Assembly: GCA_050084985.1 (NCBI GenBank)
Contig: JBITNC010000001.1
Location: 75,454,001-75,518,000, forward strand
Origin: Nageia nagi
Lineage: Eukaryota > Pinophyta
Reading direction: 5' to 3'
Length of the DNA: 64,000 nt
Part shown: positions 34,991 through 46,590 of the stretch, in pieces
How the letters are laid out: every line of letters starts with the position of its first letter
Position numbering within the stretch: the stretch's first letter is position 1
The notes under the pieces: generated by a model
The model's database searches: none
What the model was told of the DNA's origin: nothing
The model's input: only the letters and a program-made list of their open reading frames with translations
Program-made: the position numbers and the translations under genes

Positions 34991-35700
34991 ACATAAGAAT
35001 TCAAACTTCACTCCCCTTGAGGGCAACTTCACCAACCTGATAGCATCCTTAAGCTTATAAAACTGAGCTTTTGGGAGGGGCTTGGTGAATAAATTAGGTA
35101 TGATGCCATCAAGAACCTTCTCCCTAATAAAATGGACATGGATTTCCACATGTTTTATTCTCTAATGGAACATAGGATTTTTAGCCAAAAAAATAATAAA
35201 TTGATTATTTGAAGAAATCAAAGATAAGCCACCTTGCTCATACCTAATTTCTTTCATAATATGCCTTAGTAAAATAGCTTCCTAGGCTACAATAGACATG
35301 GTACAATATTCAACTTCTATGGTGAAAAGAAAAATAATGAGCTGCTTCTTAGAAGCCTAAGAGATAGCATCTGAACCAATGCTAAACACATATGTAGAGG
35401 TTGATTTCCTATCATCTTTATCACCTCCATAGTCAAAATCTAAGAATCTAAAGAGAATAAATGAGGGCAACTTAGAATACTTGAGAGCAAGATCCTTATT
35501 CCCTCTAATATACATCAAGATTTGCTTAACAACATTGAGGTGCTCAACATAAGGTTTCTACATGAATCATGCCATCAAATTCACTACATAGGTAATATCT
35601 GACTTGAATCTAGTTAAATACAAAAGATTACCAATTAATTACCTATAAGCTATAGCATCAACTAACTGAGAGTTAGAGCTTAGAGAGATAGTGATTCTAG
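34990..35700 (-). pseudogene. C1 RNase H remnant
   Basis: Minus strand, several frames: DRKSTSTYVFSIG near 35405-35365, then KHVEIHVHFIREKV near 35165-35120 and NLFTKPLPKAQFYKL near 35095-35050, the conserved end of copia RNase H. It degrades the RNA strand during cDNA synthesis. Multiple stops. Confidence 0.8.
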
Positions 35701-35703
35701 GAG

Positions 35704-36645
35704 AGACTAGGATCGTAACATATCTACACTCTTCTATTTCAAACTTTTACAAGATGTTTTATATATTACTTAGATTGACTAAGGTAAGTACAATCCTTGT
35801 ACTGATACACTTGTATTCCAAGATAGTAATGCAAGAGACCAAGATTAGTCATTTCAAACATTGCCTTAAGTCTGGATATGCACTCTTGAATGATTTCATC
35901 ATTGTTCCTAGTAATCAAAAGATCATCCACATAAAGGAGAATCAAGACCATGTCCTTTTCTTAATTGACACATATAGATCAAAGTTAAAAAAATACTTTA
36001 AAAATCCAATGTTTGCAGAGTACCCTAAAATCTTTCTGTACCAGGTTTGAGGTGCTTGCTTAAGTCCATACAATGACTTCTTTAGCTTGCACACAAAGGA
36101 CTCTTTGAATTCCATAATAAACCCTTCTGGTTGATTCATGAAGATTTCTACATCTAAGTCACCATTGAGAAATGCACTCTTGATATCAAGTTCAAAAATT
36201 TTCCATCCTTGAGCTACAGAAAGAGCAAAGATAATTCTCATAATAGGCATCTTTGCCATAGGAGCAAAGGTTTCCTCATAATCTACACCATATTTTTGAG
36301 TAAAACTTTTAGTTACTAATTTTGCCTTGTATTTCTCAATATCTTCAACTGAATTGAACTTGACCTTGTAGATCCACATATTACTAATCATATTTTTCTC
36401 ATTAGGATAATAAACTAAGTTTCAAGTTTTATTTTTCATAAGCATCTCATACTCCACTTTCATGGCTTCCATCCAGTACTCATGCTTTGAAACTTTTTTG
36501 AAGGATGAGGGCTCATACTTATTATCAATATTAGCAAATAAGAATTTATTCAAGGTCATGCTCCTTATTACTCTTTATGTTGGAGAATTTTGTTCTTAAG
36601 GTGACTTATGTATATCAATATCTAACTAGCTAAGAGCAATTGAAG
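35704..36645 (-). pseudogene. C1 reverse transcriptase, second (downstream) copy
   Basis: Minus-strand piece 36391-35942 reads KMPIMRIIFALSVAQGWKIF, SAFLNGDLDVEIFMNQPEGF and SLYGLKQAPQTWY, the copia RT core. The piece 35951-35766 has ILLYVDDLLITRN with both catalytic Asp, though in another frame. This segment repeats 36646-37587 at a constant offset of about 942 bp. Confidence 0.9.
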
Positions 36646-37587
36646 AGACTAGGATTGTAGCATATCTACACTCCTCCATTCCAAACTTCTGCAAGATGTC
36701 TTATATATACTTAGATTGACTAAGGTAAGTACAATCCTTGTATTGATGCACTTACCTTCTAAGATAGTAATGCAAGAGACCAAGATTAGTCATTTCAAAT
36801 GTTTCCTTAAGTTTGTATATGCACTCTTGAATGATTTCATCATTATTTTCAGTAATCAAAAGATCATCCACATAAAGAAAAATCAAGACCATATCTTTCC
36901 TTTGATTGAGTACATATAGATCAGAGTCAAAAAAACACTTAGAGAATCTAATGTTTGCAAAGTACTTTGAAATCTTTTTGTACCAAGCTCAAGGTGCTTG
37001 CTTAAGTCCATATAGTGACTCCTTTAGGTTGCACATAAAGGACTCTTTGCCTTCCTCAGTAAACCCTTCTAGTTGATTCATGAAGATTTCCACATCTAAG
37101 TCACCATTGAGAAATGCACTTCTTGGCATCAAGTTGAAAAACTTTTCATCTTTGAGCTGTAAAAAGAGCAGAGATAACTCTCATAGTAGGCATCTTTGTC
37201 ATGGGAGCAAAGGTTTCTTCATAATCTTCATCATATTTCTAAGCAAAATTTTAGCTACTAACGTTGCCTTGTATTTCTCAATATCTTCAATTGAATTGAA
37301 CTTGACCTTATAGATCCACTTATTGCCAATTACATTCTTTTCATTGGAAAAAGGAACCAAGTCCCAAGTTTTAATTATCATAAGCACCTTATACTCCACT
37401 TTCATAACTTCCATCTAGCACTCATGCTTAGAAGCTTCTTTGAAGGTTGAAGGCTCATGCTTGTTGTTAATCTTGGCAATTAAAGATTTATTCAAGGTCA
37501 TGCTCCTTATTACCCTTTGTGTTGGAGAATTTTATTCTTGAGGTGACTTATATACATCAATATCTAACCAGTTAGGTGCAACTAAAG
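36646..37587 (-). pseudogene. C1 reverse transcriptase, first (upstream) copy
   Basis: Second copy of the RT segment. It includes the end of the integrase/RT linker and KWIYKVKFNSIEDIEKYKA (37320-37265). The catalytic region around 36890-36850 reads YVDDLLIT. It ends in mid-RT (MEECRYATILVS-like) and then restarts with the linker of the next copy at 36645. Confidence 0.9.
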
Positions 37588-38480
37588 AGTCCTCTAGATC
37601 ATCAACATCTTTATTAGAAGGAAATTCATCAAGAAGTTTATTAAACTTTACATCCTTTGAAATGAACACTGCTTTATAGGTTGGAGAGTAGAGCCTGTAG
37701 CCTCTATGTTGACTATCATAACCTATAAAGATGAATTTTTTAGCTTTTTTATCCAACTGCTTTCTTTTCTCAAAAATAATATAGGAGAATGCTTCACAAC
37801 CAAAATCCCTAAGGTGAGAAATGTTAGGTTTTCTTCCTAACCATGCCTCAAAACAAGTTTTACTCTGAACGACTTTTATGGGACATTTATTCAAGGTGTA
37901 AATAGTAGTGCTCATAGCTTCATCCCATAAGAATTTAGGAATATTACCCAACATGCATCTAGCCATCTTCATAATTATTCTATTTTTTCTTTCAACAACA
38001 CCATTCTGCTAAGGAGTGTATGGAATTGTAAACTACCTCTTAATTCCATACTTAGCACAATAGTCATTGAACTCATTGTTGTTATATTCTCCCCTATTAT
38101 CTAATCTCAACATCTTAATTTTAAGGTTAGTTTGATTCTTAATAAAAGCCTTAAAAACTTTAAAACTCTCAAAGGTTTGGTCCTTATGCTCAAATAGATA
38201 CCCAAAAATCATCCTACTAAAGTCATAAATGAAGTTCAAGATGTAAGATGTTCTTTCAAATGACTTAGTCTAAAATGAACCCATCAAATCTGAATGCACA
38301 AGTTGATGAGGTTGAGATGCTCTTATGGCTTTATCTTTTTCGAACTTTTATCTATACATCTTGCCAAGAATGCACTTTTTGCATAGACCAATCAAAAGAG
38401 AAATTGAAGGTAGACCTTCCACAAGTTCTTGGTCTTTCATGACTTGAATACTCTTATAGTTAAGGTGCCCTCAAACGATG
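37532..38480 (-). pseudogene. C1 integrase remnant
   Basis: The piece 38239-38033 contains NFIYDFSRMIFGYLFEHKDQ and MLRLDNRGEYNNNEF (second catalytic Asp). The piece 37972-37532 begins KMARCMLGNIPKFLWDEAM, then GRKPNISHLRDFGCEAF and KKFIFIGYD, the C-terminal integrase region of copia elements. The HHCC finger before it is frameshifted. Same order and wording as C2. Confidence 0.85.
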
Positions 38481-38483
38481 GTG

Positions 38484-38900
38484 CTAAAGATTGCCTTTAG
38501 AACATACATTATAAGTAAGACATATCTTTGATGGAACTTGATCCACAATGTAGAGGATATCTTTCACAGATCCTTTAACCAAAGTGATAAGTCCTTTCTT
38601 AATGCACCATGAGTGAGAGTCAAACTCAAAAGAGTACCTTTTTCTAGCAACTTGGATCATGGAGATAAGGTTCATCCTTAACTTAGGAACATAGAGAATA
38701 TTTTCAAGAACCTTTCTATGAATTAGCACACTCCCAATTCCTTGGACTTCAAGGGTAGAGTTATCACCTATCACAACCGCATCCTTTTTATACTTATGAA
38801 AGTTCTTAAACTTTTCCTTTTCAAAGCATAGGTGATTAGTGCAACTAGAGTCAATAATCCATTAGATGAAAAAAAATCAAATCATGGATAAGAGTTTTTT
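38484..38900 (-). pseudogene. C1 protease end and pre-integrase region
   Basis: Minus strand near 38870 reads IIDSSCTNHLC, the protease active site (family VDTGCTNHM) with Gly changed to Ser. 38774-38484 continues with VQGIGSVLIHRKVLEN and LYVPKLRMNLIS. Gag joins it abruptly: the zinc-knuckle segment present in C2 (about 60980-61375) is missing. Confidence 0.8.
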
Positions 38901-39479
38901 CATGCTTTAATGGGTGGCTATAAAGGTTCTCAAGAGAGAAGAATTCTTCTTCATCATCAAGCCTAGTTTTCATAATCGTTACAAAGTTTCTAAACTTTGA
39001 AGAATGATGAAGACCATAAATTTATCATTGATCTAATTGCACCCACAAGCAACAAGTTAGATCCTTAGGTCAATGATTTGATTCAAGTAGATAGCCACAT
39101 TTTCATTTTCCCTTTGACGAGATTGAAGCAACTTTTGGAGTATGGTAGATCTTCTTAAAAAATTTGAACAAAAGTAAATTTGCTTTAGCTTATCCCATGC
39201 TTCCTTTGCTAATATTGAAGAGAAAATTTTCAGGAGCACATCATCTAATATTACGTGGTAAATCATGGAGGCTGCTAACTCATTATTTATGTTGTAAGCC
39301 TCTAGTGCTTTCTCATCTACAGGAGGTATAAGGTTCTCATTCACTATTTGCCAAAGTTTTCTTACCTGCAATTTAGCTCTCATATGTGATTCCCAAATCC
39401 CATAATTGGAACTATTAAGAATGTGTTTGGGTAAAAGTATTCTCCTATTTGCTACATAATAATGTGAAATAATAAGCAT
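38900..39479 (-). pseudogene. C1 gag, zinc knuckle deleted
   Basis: 39479-39057 encodes the copia gag core: LPKHILNSSNYGIWESHM, KALEAYNINNELAASMIY and EAWDKLKQIY, matching C2 gag residue for residue in most places. Reading continues with stops to LKHEKTL near 38910 and then drops directly into the protease motif. Confidence 0.85.
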
Positions 39480-41270
39480 ATGGTTTCAATAAACAATATT
39501 AAATGTTAATTTTTAACCAAGTAAATAATACATGTTACATTTAACACTAAAAACATACTTTATTTGATTCACAAGTGCAAATATTTTTACAATTCAAATA
39601 ATAACCCATGTACCCGAATACATTTTTTATCTCAAGAACCATAGATGTAGAGTGACATTATTGGGGCTTATTTTCTTATCTAAAATTAGGTCTTCATCTG
39701 GATGGCCACACAAGAGGAGCCCAAGTACTACCAATCTTCAACTAGTTTCCTTTGGATAGCAATATACTCTCACAAAGAGAAGTACTAGCTATTTTTTAAA
39801 GTTTCAAGATTTATTGGATCAATCAAATTATTAATCTTGCTTAGGTTTCAAGTTGTCCTCCTAGGTTATCAGGATAATCGTTGAATTGATGTGCGAATAT
39901 GTGGTATCACTTCACACATACTTATCCACCTATTGGAGTTAAATCTAGACCAATAGAGGACTTAGGGGTAATTAAGAAATACAAACTTTTCACCACTTAG
40001 ATTATCAAACTTAAAGGCTTCAGTCTACCTGTCCTCATCTCATGGCTCCCCAAACAAATCATGTTGTAGAATGTACATGCAGATGTGTTCATTTAAGGGT
40101 TACTCATATCAATGTTTACATTTTCGTTTGCATAAGCAAATAAATCAAAGTGCAAAACATGAAGTAAAAGAGCATAAGTAAAACATCATCCATGCAAAAA
40201 TTTAAAATATAAGTGTCCAATGGGTTTTGTTTACCAACCCCTAAATAATATCTTTACATCATCACTTATTTTGCACAAGTCCATTCCATTCTTTGCATAA
40301 GGATAAATACTCAACATGCATTCATGCATCTTAAAAATAAGTCCTAAGCATTAAATTAAAAAAAAAATTAAGTCCTTGAGCATGCATTAAAAATTAAGCT
40401 TTAAGCATTAAAAAATGCATTATTCACATAGCTTTAAAAAATTTAAGTAAGCATTCATCATTCCAATAAATTAAATAAGAAGCATGCATTATTTAACTTA
40501 AGGATTAAGTTAGAAGTATGCATCAATCCATAACTTAAAAATCAAGTAAGCATGCATTATAACTTAAAAAATTAAGTACTAAACATGCATTTGTTATCTC
40601 ATGCATTAAAATTTAAGTATTAAGGATAAGTATGCATCATTTTAACTTAAAAGTTAAGTGCTAAGCATAAGTACTAGTTATAAGCATGCAATTTTTTTAA
40701 CTTAAAAATATAAGCTCTAAAAATTTAAGCATGCATTAAACTTTAAGTAAAAAATTCATACAGATTCCTCCTTTTAAAGTTATACCCTAAAAATAGCATA
40801 TTTAGCTTAACTTAATATTTTATCTTTAAAAATTTTGCATGCTGAAAATTCTAAGTATAAATCCATTCTAATTTTAAGTAAATACTCTACAATTTTCCTT
40901 AATAGCATTGCTAAATTAAGAAGTAGTATTCCCCTTTTACTTAAAATGCATTGCTAGAAAAAAGGCATTCCCCCTTTTTAATTAAAAAATGCATTCCCCT
41001 TTTTTTATTTTAAATAAAAAAATCATAATTTAATTGTATCTCAACCTCTACTCAAGTCAAAGTGATTTTAATGAGAAGTGATGGAAGACTTATGGAATAA
41101 GAAAAAGAAAACAAAAGGCACATTAAATGCAATATTGTTAAATGCTAAGAGAAATACCCCATGCCACTCCAAAGAATTGAGTGCATCAACATTAACTTGT
41201 AGAGTAAACATTAAATGCATTAAATGAGACCCCCACCCTTTATTCAAAATGCAGGAAGTGAGAGTAAGCA
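39480..41270. other. C1 leader, gene-free part with GCATGC words
   Basis: 39600-40100 matches the C2 leader (catggctccccaaac...; C2 59885 onward). 40310-40760 is built of ttaagtaagcatgcatta-like words, at least ten times. 40770-41060 is AT-rich. No gene. Confidence 0.65.
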
Positions 41271-41700
41271 GCAAAATAATAAAAAAAAAATGATGGTAGT
41301 GTTAAGGGAGAGGAGGCAGGAGTTGTGGCAGAGGAGTGGTAATCCATGATAATGGAGTAGTGAGATTTGAAGCGATGGTTGCGATGGGCGAGTCAATTGG
41401 GCAATGATGGGAGAGGAGGTCACGAGTTGAATAGGTTGTAGTGGGAGTAGCAGATGAAGCACGGGTGGAGGGGCCATAGAGTAATGCAGAGGGGTGGCAT
41501 AATGGTAGGTTGCTAGGGCGGTAGGGGAGGCCATTGGGCAATAAGGAGGAAGCGCAGGGAGGCCACGGGGTAGCAAAAGTTGCAAAGGGTAGTAGGAGGC
41601 CGCAGGGCGATAGAGGCCATGGAGGGTGATGGGAGGTCACAAAGGGCGATGGAGGTTATGGGCTATGGGGCAACAAGAGGTCATAGGGCTCCACATAATT
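41271..41700. repeat. G-rich/C-rich degenerate segment of C1 leader
   Basis: Minus strand consists of diverged cctccatcgccctttgtgac-like words. Open frames on the minus strand (41640-41302, 41585-41244) are Pro/Leu/Ser-rich products of this composition and not convincing proteins. C2 has a GC-rich but different segment at the same relative place. Confidence 0.5.
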
Positions 41701-41814
41701 TTTTTTTTAATCTAAAAAATATAGGCCACCCAAAATGTAACAAAATTTAAAATAAATATATAAGATTTTTTTAAAAAATATTCCTTCCCCTTTTTTGTGT
41801 AAGAAAATAGGGTT

Positions 41815-41885
41815 ATATACTATATATATATATATTATAATATTATATATATAATATTATATATATATTATATATATATATAACT
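41815..41885. repeat. (AT)n microsatellite in C1 leader
   Basis: Interrupted tatatata run. Similar AT microsatellites occur 350-500 bp inside the other two leaders of this family. Confidence 0.8.
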
Positions 41886-42241
41886 TTTTGTTATAACCCT
41901 ATATCACAAACTTGTGTAAAAAAATATCTTTTAAAGAAAAAATATAATATATTATTGCTAAATAATTACAACTATCAAAAATAGTTTTAGCAAAGAAATA
42001 ATTTATAGCAATAACATGTAAATTTATTTCCTTTAAAATATGGATTAGCTCATAACATAAGGATGTTAGAATATAATAAAATAATAAAAAATAACCCAAT
42101 AGAAGGGGATTTATGCGTCATCTTAAGTTTTACCTCAATAATTAAGTGTGAGATGAGGAATGAAGAAGAATCACTAAGATGTAGCTTCCACACCAAGAAG
42201 AAGAGCTTCCACACCAAGGATGTGAAGAGGAGATTCCAAGT

Positions 42242-42253
42242 TACTCTGATACT
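42242..42253 (-). other. Degenerate PBS of inner LTR
   Basis: Minus strand agtatcagagta against the expected TGGTATCAGAGC: central bases kept, ends changed. Confidence 0.6.
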
Positions 42254-42257
42254 GATT

Positions 42258-42735
42258 TGAAGGAACTACACTAACAAGATAATTCCTAAATAAGCAAGGT
42301 CACATCAAGCTCACAATTATATCTAACAAACTCACAAAGCAATCTCACAACACAAGATGTAAGTGGTTCCTCCAACTAGGAGTACATCCACTAACTAGAT
42401 CTTTACTTCAATCACAAATACAACTCTCTTACAATCCTCCTAATCTTTTCTCCCAACCACTATCCTATAGCATAAATTTACTCCACAAATAGTGTGTAAT
42501 CATAAGGAGGAAGCTTTCTATTTATAGGCCAAAATCCCTCTTTGGATCACCCTTTTATCTAATGTATAAAAGCATGACATGCACATCCTTTTACCCAAGG
42601 GGCATGCTCATGACATGGAGTGTAGGAAAAGTTACATTATCATATTCACTTAAATACTTAAGGTATCAAATGATACCCTTAAGTATTAGTGAACTTACAT
42701 AGAAAATTTAATACAAACCTTTACACATTCCAACA
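42258..42735 (-). repeat. Inner LTR of C1 (different subfamily)
   Basis: Minus strand TGTTGGAATG...CCTTCA, 478 bp. Closer to the LTR at 1823 (tgaaggaa...acactaacaagataattc) than to the outer LTRs of C1. Hairpin 42645-42693. It is followed by its own leader start, so it acts as the 5' LTR of the internal region from 42241 downwards. Confidence 0.85.
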
Positions 42736-43113
42736 AGCAATGGGATTGAACAATGTAGGCCATGAAGGGATTAAGCGTGATAAGACACCTCTCAAAGTAC
42801 GAGAGAGAAGAGGGTCGAGGAGGGTTTGCATGGCCACAATTTGAAGATCTGCACGTGAGAGAGGAAACACACACTTGCAAGTGGTCAACCCCCCCCCTTC
42901 TCAAAAAAATGCAAGCATTTCCTTTTTGGAAAAAAAATTGATGTAAGCTATATACAAATTTTTGTTTTTTTTTAATCAATGTCTATATACAAATAAATGC
43001 TTCAAAAAAATATTTACCTTTCCCTCTTCCCTCCCTTTTTTTATATTAAACAAAAAGAATAATTTTATATCTTATGTAACCTCATAAGATGAAAAAGAAT
43101 CTCAATATAAAAG

Positions 43114-43171
<58 letters not shown>

Positions 43172-43483
43172 TAAAATAATGCAATTTTTGTATACTATAT
43201 TTTAAATAAAAGACTACTAACATTAGATGTTAGTATAGAAAAAAAATTGCATTGTATTGCCATTGTGACAAAAAAAAAGTGCTAACACATAAAATGTGAG
43301 CATAAAAAAAAGAAACTCACTCACAAAATGTGCTAGTATTCTAATGAATATAATCCCCCCAAAAAAAAGAAGGTTATACCTTCTCAAATTTTACTTCATA
43401 AGGTTGTAAGTGAAAGAAGAAGACTTCCAAGTTGAAGAAGGATGAGGAATCTCCAAGACCAAGAATAAGAGCTTCCACACCAA
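42736..43483. other. Leader fragment of the outer C1 element
   Basis: Follows the outer PBS. It contains gaagctcttattcttgg and a tataaccttct block shared with C2 57540-57600 (on the minus strand), an (AT)n run at 43112-43168, and a C-run near 42890. An inverted pair gtgctaacacataaaatgtg / cacaaaatgtgctagtat lies at 43280-43335. No gene. Confidence 0.6.
43112..43168. repeat. (AT)n microsatellite
   Basis: Uninterrupted tatata run of about 55 bp in the outer C1 leader. Confidence 0.95.
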
Positions 43484-43495
43484 GCTCTGATACCA
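43484..43495 (-). other. PBS of outer C1 LTR
   Basis: Minus strand TGGTATCAGAGC, perfect iMet type, two bases from the LTR end. Confidence 0.85.
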
Positions 43496-43497
43496 TA

Positions 43498-44000
43498 TCA
43501 AAGAATTGAACTATAACATGAACAACTCTAAACTTCCAAGATCACATGAGAGTTCATAAAAACACATCTAACAAACTCACAAAGCAATCTCATAAAGATA
43601 ACACAAGATGTAAGTGATTCCTCCAATTAGGAGTACATCCACTAACTAGATCTTTACTTCAATCACAAATACAACTCTTTTACAATCCTCCTAATCTCAA
43701 CTCCTAAACACTATCCTCTAATACAACTTTACTTCACAAATTGGTATCTAATCACAAAGAGGGAGCCTTCTATTTATAGGCCAAAATCTCTCTTTGAATC
43801 ACCTTTTTATCCAATGTATAAAAGTATGACATGCACATCCTTTTACCCAAGGGACATGCTTGTGACATAGAGTGTAGGACAAGGAACATTATCATATTCA
43901 CTTAAATACTTAAGGTATCAAATGATATCCTTAAGTATTAGTGAACTTACATAGAAGATTATTACAAAACCTTTACAATAATGCATTATACATTCCAACA
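43498..44000 (-). repeat. C1 outer 5' LTR
   Basis: Nearly identical to 33788-34287; ends at attccaaca, followed by the array flank caagt. Hairpin 43897-43945; TATA box (ctatttatagg) near 43770. 503 bp. Confidence 0.9.
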
Positions 44001-44945
44001 CAAGTTGACATTCTATAAGGTTTGACTATGGAATTTCACTTGAGAATGTCTCAACTATTCACATATCATAATACTATTATGATATTGATGATTACAATCT
44101 CATATTTTTGAGAATTTTTTCATGCACTCCTATAAGTTGACATTCTACAAGGTTTGACAATGGGAGTCCACTGAAGATTTTTTTGACTTTTTGTACATCA
44201 TGATGATATGATAATTGTGATGATTACCATATCATATTTTTGGAAAATTTTATTTCCATGCACTAATGCAGGTTGATTTTCTATAAGATTTAACAATGGA
44301 AGCATAATCAAGATTTTTTTTTGACTTTTTTGTACATCATAATGCTATTATGATGGTAATGGTTACAATTTCATTTTCTTAGGAATTTTATTTTTCAAGG
44401 CACTCCTACAAGTTGATATTCTACAAGGTTTGAAAATGGAATTCCAATTGATTTTTTTTTTTAACTTTTTATATATTATGACAATATTACAATGTTGATA
44501 ATTACAATCCTGTATTTTTGAGATTTTTTTATCATGCACTCCTATAGGTTGGCATTCTATAAGGTTTGATAATGGATATCAACTCAAGAAGCTTTTTACT
44601 TTTCATATGTCATGAAAATATTGTGATCATAATGATTACCACCCCATATTTTTTGGACTTTTTTTTTTGTAAACTTGCAAATTGATGTTCTATAAGGTTT
44701 AACAATATAATTCCACTTAAGAATTTTTAATTTTTTCTACATCATGATGCTATTATGATGATGATGGTTAGCATGTTATATATTTAGGAATTTTCTTTTT
44801 TTGTGCACCCTATAGGTTGAAGTTCTACAAGGTTTTACAATGGAAGTATATTTGAGAAATTTTTAACTTTCCATACATCATGACAATATTATGATGTTGA
44901 TGATTACCACCTCATATTTTTAAGATTTTTTTGTACAATGTGACA
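44001..44945. repeat. 135-bp tandem array, right part (about 7 units)
   Basis: gttgacattctataaggttt-like starts at 44004, 44136, 44272, 44412, 44548, 44681 and 44816, spaced 132-140 bp. Units carry the same tacatcatgatgctattatgat core as 33372-33787. Together about ten units before the copia insertion. Confidence 0.9.
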
Positions 44946-45525
44946 CTATTTATTTAACAAATAAATATAATATGTATTACATAATTATATTTAAAAAACT
45001 ATATACATAATATATCTAATTTTTAATATGAGTTCATGGGGCATGAGATCAATTTCAATAACTTGATAAGTATTCTTACCATGTATGCAATTTCCTGGCA
45101 TTGAAATAGGATATGAAGATTACAAAATTACATAAAACCATACATCACATAAAACTGCAAATAAATCAAACAAAAGTGTAATATAAATCTTATACCTAAT
45201 AGAAAACTTCACATTTTACAAAATCAATAATACTTAACATATTGTGTACTAACAAAGGATAACATACAGAAAAAAGAAAACAAAAGCTCAAATAAGCACC
45301 TAAAAATCTTACCTAAAATCCTAGATTCCTCTTTATCAAAATTTACATCTTATTTTCACAATCTCAACATGTTGCATTCTTTCAATTCTTTTCCCAATAC
45401 TCCTTTATAAATATGTATCGATATCAATATTAATTGTTATTTCTTTTATTTTCTTTAAATAATTACTTATTTATTTTTAAACCTTAATGGAGGTACTTAG
45501 AAGCATTAGGGATGAAGATGCCCTT
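44946..45525. other. No gene; AT-rich
   Basis: AT-rich sequence between the array and the diverged LTR. No open frame of note. Confidence 0.5.
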
Positions 45526-46100
45526 TGTAATCACCTAAATATGATTTCTATTTAATATAAAATCATATTTAGGGTAATGAGGAATAATACTATAAAAAGC
45601 ATGTAAATGCTAAGAAAGACATCATAAGCAATGTAATTGGCATCAATATCAAGAAAAGAACCATAAGCTATGTAATTCATGAAAATCTCAAGAAGCACAA
45701 GTATCAAATACATTCAACTACAACAAAAGATTATAAGAAAAACATTCTCTATTAGATAAGATCATATATAATCCTCAAAGTATCTTGATAGTTCAACTTA
45801 TTCCAAATAATAATGGTGTCTCTCAACACCACCTATATAAGGATCTATCATTTGTCTTTATCTTAACACAATATCTCTTGAGTTAATCTTCATATCTCTT
45901 AGGATGAACGATGCACACAATGTAGGAGGATTGAAACAATGACACACATGTCGTACCTTCTATACATTTGGAGCTCCAGATTTCAAAGACAACTCACTTG
46001 AAGATGAAAGACATCATATTTAGCGTGAAGCATTTGATGTAGTTCGTGATATTATTCATAATACTCTTAGGTTGTTGCAATAATACCATAATTGGTATTC
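45526..46100 (+). mobile_element. Diverged Tat-type LTR (possible)
   Basis: Starts TGTAATCACCTAAATATG, like TGTAGATGCCTAAAAATG of T3. It contains blocks parallel to the T3 LTR: ccataagctatgtaat, aataatggtgtctctcaaca and cacctatataaggatctatc (T3: cctatccatggatctattat). The end was not located. If right, the 135-bp array is the 3' untranslated repeat of this element. Confidence 0.4.
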
Positions 46101-46349
46101 TATAGTTTAGGAGTGAATTATTAATCATAATTCATTATTTCGATACTATACCCTTTATAAGTATTTTTATAAAGTTGAAAACTTGATCGTATTGTAAATT
46201 TTTTTACAAGTTGTGATTTTTTGATAAAGTAAAGGGACAAACTATAAATACAACATTAATGCAAATAAATCCTTTTTTTCTATACAAGCTCATATAAATC
46301 CTATATATTAATAACATTTATGAGTAAGTCATATGCAATATGTACTTTG

Positions 46350-46575
46350 TGATGGAAATATGACTAACACACTATTTCCTTATATCCCAAGATCTCTTGA
46401 AAGCTCTCAAATCCAACATAGCAAAAGCATAAACACAATGCAATCTCACAAATTTGACACAAATATAAAGTGGTTCCTCTAACCTTGGGAGTAAATCCAC
46501 TAATCTAAGATCTCATTCCTCAAAGAGCATTCTCTTACAACTCTCTTTCTTCTCTCCTTCACTCTACTCTAATAT
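46350..46575 (-). repeat. Inverted partial LTR, arm of large inverted repeat
   Basis: Plus strand tgatggaaatatgactaaca...; it is the reverse complement of 46860-47084 with few differences, so two LTR ends face each other. The spacer is about 280 bp. Confidence 0.8.
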
Positions 46576-46580
46576 TGTAT

Positions 46581-46590
46581 TAAGGGGGTG
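46581..46590 (+). other. PPT before LTR at 46591
   Basis: taagggggtg directly before TGTTAAAATG; indicates that the next LTR is a 3' LTR. Confidence 0.6.

Larger units (their letters stand above)
33788..44000 (-). mobile_element. C1: Ty1/copia element with three LTRs
   Basis: Minus-strand copia element inserted in the 135-bp array; the flanks caatt and caagt agree at 4 of 5 bases and would be the target duplication. Outer LTRs 43498-44000 (5') and 33788-34287 (3') are nearly identical. A third, different LTR of the same family lies inside the leader at 42258-42735 with its own degenerate PBS. Gag, protease, integrase, RT and RNase H follow in copia order down to a PPT at 34288. It carries a gag deletion and a 942-bp RT duplication. 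All frames are broken. Confidence 0.9.

Noticed and set aside
35691-36050. Plus-strand ORF opposite C1 RT
   Set aside because: Antisense of the copia RT; no independent domain.
41302-41640. Pro/Ser/Leu-rich minus-strand ORF
   Set aside because: Made of diverged cctcc/gccct repeats in the C1 leader; composition artefact.
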